From contig JAIOSR010000086.1 of NCBI GenBank assembly GCA_021107495.1, forward strand, positions 1 to 10,612: DNA of 10,612 nt, in the 5' to 3' direction. Every line of letters begins with the position of its first letter. Position 1 is the first letter of the stretch. The stretch is from Desulfobacterales bacterium. Its GTDB lineage: Bacteria > Desulfobacterota > DSM-4660 > Desulfatiglandales > Desulfatiglandaceae. A program made the translations under genes and the position numbers. Below, one piece after another: positions 1 through 5,753 of the stretch. Below the pieces are notes generated by a model that saw nothing but the letters and a program-made list of their open reading frames with translations, searched no databases and was not told the origin of the DNA.

Positions 1-302
1 AACAACCCGTCGGCGGTTATGCCCGCATTATTTACCAGCACTTGAATATCGTTGAAGCGATCGATTATGTCATCCAGGGCCCTTTTCGTGTCTTCTGAAT
101 TTGAAATATCAAACCTGAATGTCTCACCGTCAGCTCCATTATCCCGTAATATCTCAAGAGTTTCCGCGGCCGCTTTGTCATCCGATCTGTAGTTTATAAT
201 GATATAATAGCCATCTCGCCCTAATTCAGTGCATATTGCCCTCCCGATGCCTTTGCTCCCTCCGGTGACAATCGCTGTTTTTGCATTGATCTTGTCGGCC
301 AT
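1..302 (-). CDS. 3-oxoacyl-ACP reductase, FabG-type SDR (partial, 3' end outside window)
   Basis: NADPH-dependent short-chain dehydrogenase that would reduce the 3-ketoacyl-ACP formed by the neighbouring ketosynthases to 3-hydroxyacyl-ACP, in the cytoplasm. Reading the minus strand from an ATG at 302-300 gives about 100 residues. They contain the glycine-rich cofactor motif TGGSKGIG at residues 13-20, an acidic stretch DIS near residue 65, and the NNAG motif at 91-94, all in the classical SDR positions. The window ends before the catalytic Ser-Tyr-Lys, so activity cannot be confirmed. An AAGGAGA Shine-Dalgarno at 317-311 sits 8 bases before the ATG and fixes the start. It lies downstream of the minus-strand dehydratase at 443-868 and is probably co-transcribed with it. 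A long inverted repeat ends exactly where its Shine-Dalgarno begins, so its translation could be affected by RNA structure. SDR assignment is secure; FabG-type specificity is inferred from context. Confidence 0.9.
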   Translation of the reverse strand, partial: MADKINAKTAIVTGGSKGIGRAICTELGRDGYYIIINYRSDDKAAAETLEILRDNGADGETFRFDISNSEDTKRALDDIIDRFNDIQVLVNNAGITADGL

Positions 303-317
303 GATTACCATCTCCTT

Positions 318-441
318 ATAGGGTTCCAGATAAAGATTTTGGACTGCGTTATCAATCGATTTTCTCGACGACGTACCATTATGTACGCCTTACTCCAAAA
401 TCTCCTTCCGGCCTTGCCAAAAGCATTATCTGAAACCCTAT
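318..441 (-). repeat. Multi-hairpin palindromic element filling the dehydratase-ketoreductase gap
   Basis: Two nested inverted repeats are visible. The outer arms are 318-333 and 426-441, 16 bases with one C-A mismatch that becomes a G-U pair in minus-strand RNA. The inner arms are 334-343 and 394-403, 10 of 10 bases. Smaller hairpins lie inside: CGTAC at 372-376 with GTACG at 383-387, and TCGA at 356-359 with TCGA at 365-368. The element begins one base after the dehydratase stop codon and ends directly at the Shine-Dalgarno of the ketoreductase gene. It has no T-run after the outer stem, so it does not look like a terminator. It may be a dispersed MITE/REP-like repeat that inserted in an operon, or a structured leader controlling the next gene. 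Dispersal in the genome cannot be seen here. Confidence 0.75.
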
Positions 442-442
442 C

Positions 443-868
443 TTATGGGTCGGACTGGACAACCTGCACGGTTATTTTTCCTGCAATTTCCCCTTTGATT
501 CTCGCGATCCCACTGATTTCCTTGTAATTATCAAAATCAAAAACCTTTCTTGACTCCGTGATTATTCGACTGTTCAACGGGATCCTTTCCAAATAAAAAG
601 CCGCCTCCTTTATGCCAACCAGCCAACCTTTCCCCTTGGAATTTATCCCCATATTTTTTAATTCCGTCCATCCTAAGGATATGCCCGCGGTCTGGGCAAC
701 GAGTTCTATAAGAACAATGGGGGTCACATAATTTTCCTCGAAAAGGGGCCAGCTTTCGGTAACCGTAGATCGGGTTACGGCTGTCTGTTCATTAACCTCA
801 ATGACTTCATCAACGAGTTTCATGCGATCGCGGTGAGGTAGAAGAGCATCAATATTGATGTCTATCAT
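443..868 (-). CDS. Hotdog-fold 3-hydroxyacyl-ACP dehydratase, ApeP-like
   Basis: A 141-residue single hotdog-domain protein predicted to dehydrate 3-hydroxyacyl-ACP to trans-2-enoyl-ACP. The N-terminal LLPHRDRM segment and the later IELVAQTAG segment are the signature pattern of the ApeP-like dehydratases found in aryl-polyene and related type II clusters. His12 and Glu55 occupy the positions of the catalytic His and acidic residue. The classic FabZ GHFPG motif is absent, which separates it from the dehydratase at 5090-5455. It starts at ATG 868-866 with only a weak AAAGG about 11 bases upstream, and ends with TAA at 445-443. It is transcribed away from the plus-strand operon, from the shared AT-rich region 869-1025, and leads into the ketoreductase gene. 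Dehydratase activity is inferred; a thioesterase of the same fold is the less likely alternative. Confidence 0.82.
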   Translation of the reverse strand: MIDINIDALLPHRDRMKLVDEVIEVNEQTAVTRSTVTESWPLFEENYVTPIVLIELVAQTAGISLGWTELKNMGINSKGKGWLVGIKEAAFYLERIPLNSRIITESRKVFDFDNYKEISGIARIKGEIAGKITVQVVQSDP

Positions 869-1025
869 TTTTTCTTAAACCTTTGATATAACGTATAAAT
901 TCTTTAATAAAATTAAAATTGACCCTAAAATATAATGGTGATATCCTAAAAACTTTTACGACAATTTATCACTTCTGTAAAGGAGCAACGTAAATATTTG
1001 GGGACTTTTTCGAAGGTTTACCCTA
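869..1025. promoter_or_regulatory. Divergent AT-rich promoter region
   Basis: This 157-base gap separates the minus-strand dehydratase/ketoreductase pair from the plus-strand operon, so it should carry both promoters and any operator. It is clearly richer in A+T than the flanking coding DNA. I see no convincing dyad that would mark a regulator site, and no regulator gene is in the window. A strong AAAGGAG at 979-985 is not followed by a usable start codon in a reading frame of useful length. Confidence 0.6.
919..947 (+). promoter_or_regulatory. Candidate sigma-70-type promoter for the plus-strand operon
   Basis: TTGACC at 919-924 is followed after 17 bases by TATCCT at 942-947, with TGA directly before it as an extended -10 element. 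This would place the transcription start near 954 and give a 5' leader of roughly 70 bases before the first acyl carrier protein gene. A perfect TATAAT at 931-936 also exists but has no suitable -35 box. Prediction from consensus only. Confidence 0.4.
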
Positions 1026-1310
1026 ATGTTACAACAAAAATCAATGGGAAAGCTAATAGATGAACTGAGGGTCAAGATTATTGATACACTTAACCTCGAA
1101 GATGTGATGCCGGATGATATGGGTGAAGACGACCAACTTGTGGGGGGAAAATTAGGATTAGACTCCATAGACGTCTTAGAACTGGTCATAATGATTGAGA
1201 AAGATTACTCTATTAAGATAGATAACAGGGAATTAGGAGCCAAGGTCTTTGCAAATTTAGGGGCCCTGGCCGGGTATATTCAAGAAAACTCACCTGAGGC
1301 GTCTCATTGA
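1026..1310 (+). CDS. Acyl carrier protein
   Basis: A 94-residue acidic protein with the carrier-protein motif LGLDSIDVLEL. Ser47 is the expected 4'-phosphopantetheine attachment site. It would carry the growing chain as a thioester between the ketosynthase, ketoreductase and dehydratases of this locus. GAAGG at 1012-1016 lies 9 bases before the ATG at 1026 and supports this start; an in-frame ATG at 1044 is a possible alternative giving a more typical 88 residues. Its stop codon overlaps the TTG start of the ketosynthase fusion gene (TTGA), which suggests translational coupling and a functional pairing with that enzyme. The motif context GLDSID resembles carrier proteins of dedicated type II polyene or lipid clusters, and a second, distinct carrier protein lies at 5456-5722, so neither need be the housekeeping AcpP. 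Confidence 0.92.
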   Translation: MLQQKSMGKLIDELRVKIIDTLNLEDVMPDDMGEDDQLVGGKLGLDSIDVLELVIMIEKDYSIKIDNRELGAKVFANLGALAGYIQENSPEASH

Positions 1311-3478
1311 CGTTTGTGCGGGTTTACATTACCGGAATGGGTCTGATCAGTCCTGTTGCACAAGGGGTTTCAGAGACAAGGATCTCTCTCAAGACGGGGA
1401 AAAAGGGGTTCAGGCCTATAAGTCTTTTCCCTGTGTCTCAAGAAAACCCACCCCCCGTGGGCGAGATAAGCGGCTCGTTTGAACCGGTCGGAATTCCCCG
1501 AACCCACCAACTTGCCCTTGTTGCGGCAAGAGAGGCAATGGCAGATTCAGGGGATGTGCCGGATGCTGTCGTGATGGGGGTAACAACAGGTGGACTGGCG
1601 ACAACTGAAAAACTTTTGAAAAGAGGTGATAAATCCCCGGAACTCTACAAGTATCATGCAACAGGATCGGTTGCTGAATATCTTGCGCGAGAGTTCAAAT
1701 GCCCGGGAACGGTTATTACCGTGTCGACCGCATGTTCCTCTGGTGGTGCGGCCATCAATGTGGCCCTTGAGATGTTAAGGGCGGGTAAAGCGAAAAAGGT
1801 CCTCGTGGGGGGGGCTGATTGCCTCTGCCGTCTTACATATTACGGGTTTAATTCTCTGCAGTTGCTTGACCCTTTAGGGGCCCGGCCTTTCGATATGAAA
1901 AGGCGCGGGATGACGGTGGCGGAAGGGGCGGCAATGCTTGTGCTTGAGGGCCATGAGGAGTTTCCCGATAATGCCATAGCGGAGATCTTAGGGGCAGGCC
2001 TGTCGTGTGACGCACACCACCCTGCATCACCTGATCCTGAGGGAACAGGGGCCCTTGATGCAATGAGGGCTGCCATTAAAAATGCGGGAATTTCCAAGTC
2101 GGATATAGATTACATCAACCTGCATGGTACAGGAACGATTGATAATGATTTTTCCGAGGCAAGGGCACTGAACAGGCTCTTCCCGGACAACAAACCCTTG
2201 CTCTCCTCTGTAAAGGGGGCCTTCGGGCACAGTCTTGCGGCGGCCGGGGCAATCGAGGCCGTATTATCCGCCATGTGCATTTCCGACAATCTGGTCCCAG
2301 GCACTATCGGTTGTGATATCCCGGACCCTGAATTGCATTTGAATCCGGTCCGTAAGCCGATTGAGGCAGACATACAAACCGTTCTTTCTAATTCCTTCGG
2401 CTTTGGGGGTAATAACGCCTCACTGGTAATCGGAAGGCCGGGAAATGAAAGGGCGCAATTATCTTCAAAAGGGCCTTCGCCTCTTTTCGTGGCCGGTAGC
2501 GCCTGTATTACCGGTGCAGGCGACACTGATAAGACCTTTACAAGGATTTTGAAGGGCCTGAGTTGTAAGGGGACACTTACGGAAAAGGAACTGTCTCAGG
2601 ACCTTCCCGGCAGGACCGTCAGACGTCTCAAGCGTTTGCCGCGAATGGCTTTATCTCTTGCCATTGCGTCCCACAATAATTCGGGGCCGTCCGACATGCC
2701 GTCATCAATATTTTTGGGCACGGGATGGGGTTCGCTTTCGGAAACATACGATTTTTTGACCCGGCTCTATGAAACTGAAGAGCAATTTGCGAGCCCCACT
2801 GATTTTATCGGTTCGGTGCACAATGCGCCTGCCGCTCAGGTGGCCATGTGGTTTAAATCAACCGGTCCCAATATCACGACTACCGGTGGAGATTATTCCT
2901 TTGAGCAGGCTTTGATGGCCGCGAGTCTTTTGGAAAAGGATCCGGATGAGACAATCCTTGTGGTTGGAGCCGATCAAGCACATGAGACGTTATCCGGTCT
3001 GCTTGACAGGTCTGTCTTAATTGATAACGGATTGTCGGACGGGGGGGGTGCTCTCTGTTTGAAGCGATCGAAAACGCCTTCCGGATTGAGGGTGTCGCCT
3101 TCATTTTTTGAGAATGCCGATAATAACCCTTCCGTTATCCCGTCGCTTATAAAGAACCTGGGCGGGCCGGAAAGGATTAACGATAAATATGGCCTGGTTT
3201 TGTCGGGCATACCCGGTGCATATGGAGAGAGAGGCAACAGGCAACTCGATCAATTCCTGTCCGGCTCCGGATTCAAGGCCCCGGTCATTGATTACAGGAA
3301 GTTTACGGGTCAATTTGCATCGGCCTCTGCAGTGGCCGCAGTCCTTGCGATCCGCCTGGCCCAAGGTGGTGAGATACCAAAGGAATTCTGCGGTAAGGAG
3401 TCAATTGACCTCCACGGTAAAGGCGTCCTCATAATAGGACTGGGCAATTTTGTAACTGCCGTCGAGGTGCTGAGGTAG
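1307..3478 (+). CDS. Ketosynthase / chain-length-factor-like fusion protein
   Basis: A 723-residue protein, nearly twice the usual ketosynthase length. Residues 1-380 form a complete beta-ketoacyl-ACP synthase with Cys143 in STACSSGG, His273 in HGTGT and His308 in KGAFGHS, plus the C-terminal NSFGFGGNN motif. Residues about 392-723 form a second ketosynthase-like half, opening with a typical FVAGSACITGAG strand. The expected nucleophile position in TTTGGDYSFEQAL holds Asp (about residue 529) and the two His motifs are not recognisable, as in chain-length factors of type II polyketide and aryl-polyene systems. It would perform decarboxylative condensation with malonyl-ACP, the second half acting as the partner that shapes the chain-length tunnel. 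The TTG start at 1307 overlaps the carrier-protein stop and has GAGG at 1296-1299; a GTG at 1316 is possible. Ketosynthase identity is firm; the chain-length-factor role is inferred. Confidence 0.9.
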   Translation: MTFVRVYITGMGLISPVAQGVSETRISLKTGKKGFRPISLFPVSQENPPPVGEISGSFEPVGIPRTHQLALVAAREAMADSGDVPDAVVMGVTTGGLATTEKLLKRGDKSPELYKYHATGSVAEYLAREFKCPGTVITVSTACSSGGAAINVALEMLRAGKAKKVLVGGADCLCRLTYYGFNSLQLLDPLGARPFDMKRRGMTVAEGAAMLVLEGHEEFPDNAIAEILGAGLSCDAHHPASPDPEGTGALDAMRAAIKNAGISKSDIDYINLHGTGTIDNDFSEARALNRLFPDNKPLLSSVKGAFGHSLAAAGAIEAVLSAMCISDNLVPGTIGCDIPDPELHLNPVRKPIEADIQTVLSNSFGFGGNNASLVIGRPGNERAQLSSKGPSPLFVAGSACITGAGDTDKTFTRILKGLSCKGTLTEKELSQDLPGRTVRRLKRLPRMALSLAIASHNNSGPSDMPSSIFLGTGWGSLSETYDFLTRLYETEEQFASPTDFIGSVHNAPAAQVAMWFKSTGPNITTTGGDYSFEQALMAASLLEKDPDETILVVGADQAHETLSGLLDRSVLIDNGLSDGGGALCLKRSKTPSGLRVSPSFFENADNNPSVIPSLIKNLGGPERINDKYGLVLSGIPGAYGERGNRQLDQFLSGSGFKAPVIDYRKFTGQFASASAVAAVLAIRLAQGGEIPKEFCGKESIDLHGKGVLIIGLGNFVTAVEVLR

Positions 3479-3483
3479 GCTAT

Positions 3484-3562
3484 ATGAGCCTGTCGGAATG
3501 CTGGAGCTTTAGAGGCTGTTGGAAAATGTGCAGATGTAAATAGAGACCGGCAAAAGGCTCAT
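3484..3562. repeat. Inverted repeat after the ketosynthase fusion gene
   Basis: ATGAGCC at 3484-3490 pairs with GGCTCAT at 3556-3562. The adjoining TGTCGG at 3491-3496 pairs with CCGGCA at 3547-3552 with one G-U, leaving a three-base bulge, so about 13 base pairs enclose a 50-base loop. It begins a few bases after the stop codon at 3478. There is no T-run, so it is not an intrinsic terminator. It could stabilise an mRNA 3' end, or be part of a mobile repeat. Confidence 0.45.
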
Positions 3563-3619
3563 GGCACAGGGCTCAAGGAAAAGCAAGCGCGTAAGCTGAT
3601 GTAAGCAATGTTTCTTTCC

Positions 3620-3647
3620 GTGCGCCTTTCGCCCTGCGCCTTGCGCC
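3620..3647. repeat. Four imperfect 7-base tandem repeats (NTGCGCC)
   Basis: The units are GTGCGCC, TTTCGCC, CTGCGCC and TTGCGCC, directly adjacent. The array sits in the non-coding gap upstream of the B12-type radical SAM gene and runs into a hairpin at 3642-3665. No protein is encoded here. Such short G/C-rich arrays can vary in copy number. Confidence 0.6.
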
Positions 3648-3665
3648 GATTATACGTACGGCGCA
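3642..3665. repeat. Hairpin just upstream of the B12-type radical SAM gene
   Basis: TGCGCCG at 3642-3648 and CGGCGCA at 3659-3665 form a perfect 7-base stem around a 10-base loop. It ends directly before a GTG at 3666 and about 50 bases before the Shine-Dalgarno of the preferred TTG start. No T-run follows, so termination is unlikely. It overlaps the last unit of the heptamer array. Confidence 0.5.
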
Positions 3666-3728
3666 GTGACGAAGGATGAGCGCAACGCCGGAGATGCGGG
3701 TTTTCCGACAGCCTCCGAGAGGATAAAA

Positions 3729-4922
3729 TTGAAGGTACTATTAATCTCACCAAATACTCTTACAATGCCATATCCGGTTTATCCGCTTGGGCTCGATTAT
3801 GTTGCGGGCGCCATTGCAGAGGATCATCAGGTGAAGATTGTGGATCTCAACAGCCTGGGTGATCACAAGACCCTGGGAAAGGTGATAGACAATTACTCCC
3901 CTGATATTATCGGTATTTCATTGAGAAACATCGATAACACGGACACAATAAACCCGGAAGGCTTCATGGGCGACTATCGGCAATGCATTAAGGACATTCG
4001 GGACAGCTCTGACGTACCCCTTGTCCTGGGAGGGAGCGGATTCACCCTTTTTCCTGAAGAGATTATGGAGGCCTTAGGCGCGGATTACGGGGTTTTAGGA
4101 GAGGGAGAAAGGCTGGCGCTCCTCTTACATGCCATTGAAATGAACGAAGATACCTCTCGCATTCCCGGAATAATGACAAGGGGCTCAAAGGAAAACATTC
4201 CCGAGCCCTGGGATGGATCATTTGCACTGAAACGTTTTACGGACAGTTTTGGTATAGAGTTCTATCTTAAAAAGGGAGGGATGCTGAATTTTCAAACAAA
4301 AAGAGGATGCCCCTTTCGATGTATCTATTGTACATATCCTCACATCGAAGGTGGAAAACTCCGGTTTGTCTCTCCGAAAGAGGCGGCCCTTAATGCGTTG
4401 CGTCTCCAGGAAGCAGGGGCAAAATATCTTTTTGTTACCGATTCGGTCTTTAACTCCGATTATTCCCACAGTATTCAGGTGGCACGTGAATTTATAAATG
4501 CCGGCATCTCCATACCGTGGGGAGCCTTTTTTGCACCTACTGTTCCGCCTGAAGAGTATTTTCCGGTACTTGCCGATGCGGGTCTTTCACACGTGGAATT
4601 CGGCACCGAAGCCTTATCGGACAGGATGCTGAAATCCTATGGAAAATCTTTCAGGGTAAATCAAATTTTAGCGGCCCACAATGCCGCCGTTCAGTCAGGA
4701 TTGCACGTTGCACATTACATCCTGTTGGGAGGTCCCGGGGAGGATGAAGACTCTCTGAATGAAACCCTTTCAAATATTGAGGATCTCCATAAGGCAGCCT
4801 TCTTTTTTTTTGCGGTATGCGCATCTATCCGCATACTGGCCTGTATGATCTCGCAGTGGAAGAAGGTAAAATTTCAAAGTCACAGAGCATACTGGAACCG
4901 GTTTTTTACGAGTCTGAACTGA
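3729..4922 (+). CDS. B12-binding-type radical SAM enzyme, reading frame interrupted
   Basis: The N-terminus from a TTG at 3729 reads KVLLISPNT, followed by a Rossmann-like cobalamin-binding-type domain (about residues 1-130) ending in LGGSG and GEGE motifs. A radical SAM domain then follows, with CPFRCIYC (Cys194, Cys198, Cys201) as the CxxxCxxC site for the 4Fe-4S cluster that cleaves S-adenosylmethionine. The canonical DxHxxG base-off motif is not seen, which is common in this class. GAGAGG at 3717-3722 supports TTG 3729; a GTG at 3666 extends the frame by 21 unconvincing residues. The frame is sound to the LGGPGEDE region and the FFFF at the nine-T run (4803-4811). It then loses family character and stops at 4922, while the expected C-terminus continues in another frame to 5077. 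One extra T would restore a 449-residue protein. Probable role: radical methylation, cyclisation or rearrangement of an ACP-bound or lipid substrate; the exact reaction is unknown. Confidence 0.85.
   Translation: MKVLLISPNTLTMPYPVYPLGLDYVAGAIAEDHQVKIVDLNSLGDHKTLGKVIDNYSPDIIGISLRNIDNTDTINPEGFMGDYRQCIKDIRDSSDVPLVLGGSGFTLFPEEIMEALGADYGVLGEGERLALLLHAIEMNEDTSRIPGIMTRGSKENIPEPWDGSFALKRFTDSFGIEFYLKKGGMLNFQTKRGCPFRCIYCTYPHIEGGKLRFVSPKEAALNALRLQEAGAKYLFVTDSVFNSDYSHSIQVAREFINAGISIPWGAFFAPTVPPEEYFPVLADAGLSHVEFGTEALSDRMLKSYGKSFRVNQILAAHNAAVQSGLHVAHYILLGGPGEDEDSLNETLSNIEDLHKAAFFFFAVCASIRILACMISQWKKVKFQSHRAYWNRFFTSLN
4803..4838 (+). other. Frameshift site: T9 run followed by a hairpin
   Basis: Nine T at 4803-4811 are followed after one base by a stem of about nine pairs. 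GTATGCG at 4815-4821 pairs with CGCATAC at 4830-4836, extended by C4813-G4838 and a G-U, around an 8-base loop. Moving back one base on the run joins the frame to GMRIYPHTG and the full C-terminus. This could be programmed -1 slippage, slipped-strand phase variation, a real inactivating deletion or a sequencing error in the homopolymer. The sequence alone does not decide. Confidence 0.7.
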
Positions 4923-5077
4923 TCAGCATTAAAGAGATACTTCGCCGGGTAGAAGCAAGGGCCGACGGGCGGCCCAATTGGGTCTTCGGAGCGGGTGGTG
5001 AAAAGACGGCCAGGATCCTTTCCAGGATGTATAGCCGGGGCCATTCCGGACCCCTTTGGGAGTATTTGCTCAGATAA
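4808..5077 (+). CDS. C-terminal part of the B12-type radical SAM enzyme, out of frame
   Basis: From the T-run onward this frame reads CGMRIYPHTGLYDLAVEEG, then LEPVFYES, ending at TAA 5075-5077. GMRIYPHT after a GGPGE segment, and a following LEPVFY segment, are the usual C-terminal continuation of cobalamin-type radical SAM enzymes, so this is the missing end of the gene that starts at 3729. There is no Shine-Dalgarno before the internal ATG at 4817, only the T-run, so separate translation is unlikely. The conserved sequence with no further stops or decay argues that the break is recent, regulated or technical rather than an old pseudogene. The following dehydratase starts 12 bases after the stop. 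Confidence 0.75.
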   Translation, partial: FCGMRIYPHTGLYDLAVEEGKISKSQSILEPVFYESELISIKEILRRVEARADGRPNWVFGAGGEKTARILSRMYSRGHSGPLWEYLLR

Positions 5078-5089
5078 AAGGTATCCGCG

Positions 5090-5455
5090 ATGAAGTGGTA
5101 TTCACTGGTAAAGGTAGACAGGCTTTCATCACATGAGATCATCATGCATACTAAAGTATTACCTGATTCTCCCTGGTTTTCAGGACATTTTCCGGGAGAT
5201 CCTATTCTTCCGGGGATAGCGCAAGTTGAAATGGCCCTTGACGGCATTAGACAATTAAGAAAAAAAAATCTTAAAATTTCAGGGCTCAGGAAGGACAGAT
5301 TTAAGCAGTTTATCAGGCCGAATGACAAAATCAAAATAAAGATTGCTCTTCGAGAAGGGGATGCCTTCTCCTATTCCTTCCGTATTATGGTTGACGAAGA
5401 AATGGCCTGTAATGGTATCCTGACGGTGGAGGAATCAAAGAATCAAGGGGGATGA
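5090..5455 (+). CDS. FabZ/FabA-like 3-hydroxyacyl-ACP dehydratase
   Basis: A 121-residue hotdog protein with the motif FSGHFPGDPILPG (His33) and Glu47 in AQVEMAL, matching the catalytic His and Glu of FabZ/FabA-type dehydratases. It would convert 3-hydroxyacyl-ACP to enoyl-ACP in the cytoplasm. It is shorter than E. coli FabZ and diverged after the active-site helix (ALDGI in place of the usual AQA), which suggests a specialised substrate. AAAGG at 5077-5081 lies 8 bases before the ATG and overlaps the end of the radical SAM gene; the stop TGA abuts the ATG of the next carrier protein, so the genes are co-transcribed. It differs in motif type from the dehydratase at 443-868. The two may act on different chain lengths, or one may isomerise. 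Thioesterase activity is an alternative for the fold. Confidence 0.85.
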   Translation: MKWYSLVKVDRLSSHEIIMHTKVLPDSPWFSGHFPGDPILPGIAQVEMALDGIRQLRKKNLKISGLRKDRFKQFIRPNDKIKIKIALREGDAFSYSFRIMVDEEMACNGILTVEESKNQGG

Positions 5456-5722
5456 ATGACAGTGGAAGTGGACACAAAAAATCTTATTATCCATATCGCA
5501 GAAATCATGATCAATGAACTCAAACTTGAAGATGTAACTCCCGAAACATTTGATCCTGAAATCGATCTGGTTGATGAAGTGGGCATTGACAGCATGGATC
5601 TCGCGACTGTCGCCCTTGTGATTCAGGACGAGTACGGAATAAGAATAGACGAGGATGATTATCCAAAATTGATAACCATTCGTTTGATAGCGGACTATGT
5701 TGAAAAGAGGTTGAAAAAATAA
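5456..5722 (+). CDS. Acyl carrier protein (second copy)
   Basis: An 88-residue acidic carrier protein with motif VGIDSMDLATVAL; Ser46 is the predicted phosphopantetheine site. The helix after the serine and the segment DEYGIRIDEDDYPKL match carrier proteins of dedicated type II systems. AGGGGG before the ATG and a start directly after the dehydratase stop (TGAATG) point to coupled translation. Its sequence is clearly different from the carrier protein at 1026-1310, so the two may serve different stages: one for chain building with the fusion ketosynthase, the other for tailoring by the dehydratase and radical SAM enzymes beside it. That division of labour is inferred from gene order only. Confidence 0.92.
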   Translation: MTVEVDTKNLIIHIAEIMINELKLEDVTPETFDPEIDLVDEVGIDSMDLATVALVIQDEYGIRIDEDDYPKLITIRLIADYVEKRLKK

Positions 5723-5753
5723 GGAGCCGCATAATAAATCTGGAGATCAGCAA

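Noticed and set aside
339..527. Plus-strand 62-codon open frame
   Set aside because: It lies over the palindromic element and the antisense of the dehydratase, has no Shine-Dalgarno and no recognisable protein character.
931..936. Perfect TATAAT box
   Set aside because: No -35-like element at 16-18 bases upstream; TTGACC starts only 12 bases upstream and fits the later TATCCT box instead.
979..985. AAAGGAG Shine-Dalgarno-like site
   Set aside because: No start codon at a suitable distance opens a frame of useful length; the carrier protein uses GAAGG at 1012-1016.
2110..2526. Minus-strand 138-codon open frame
   Set aside because: Antisense shadow of the ketosynthase fusion gene, with Ser/Pro-rich composition typical of shadow frames.
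4803..4838. T-run and hairpin as a terminator
   Set aside because: The T-run precedes the stem on the plus strand, the wrong order for intrinsic termination, and the site is inside a gene.
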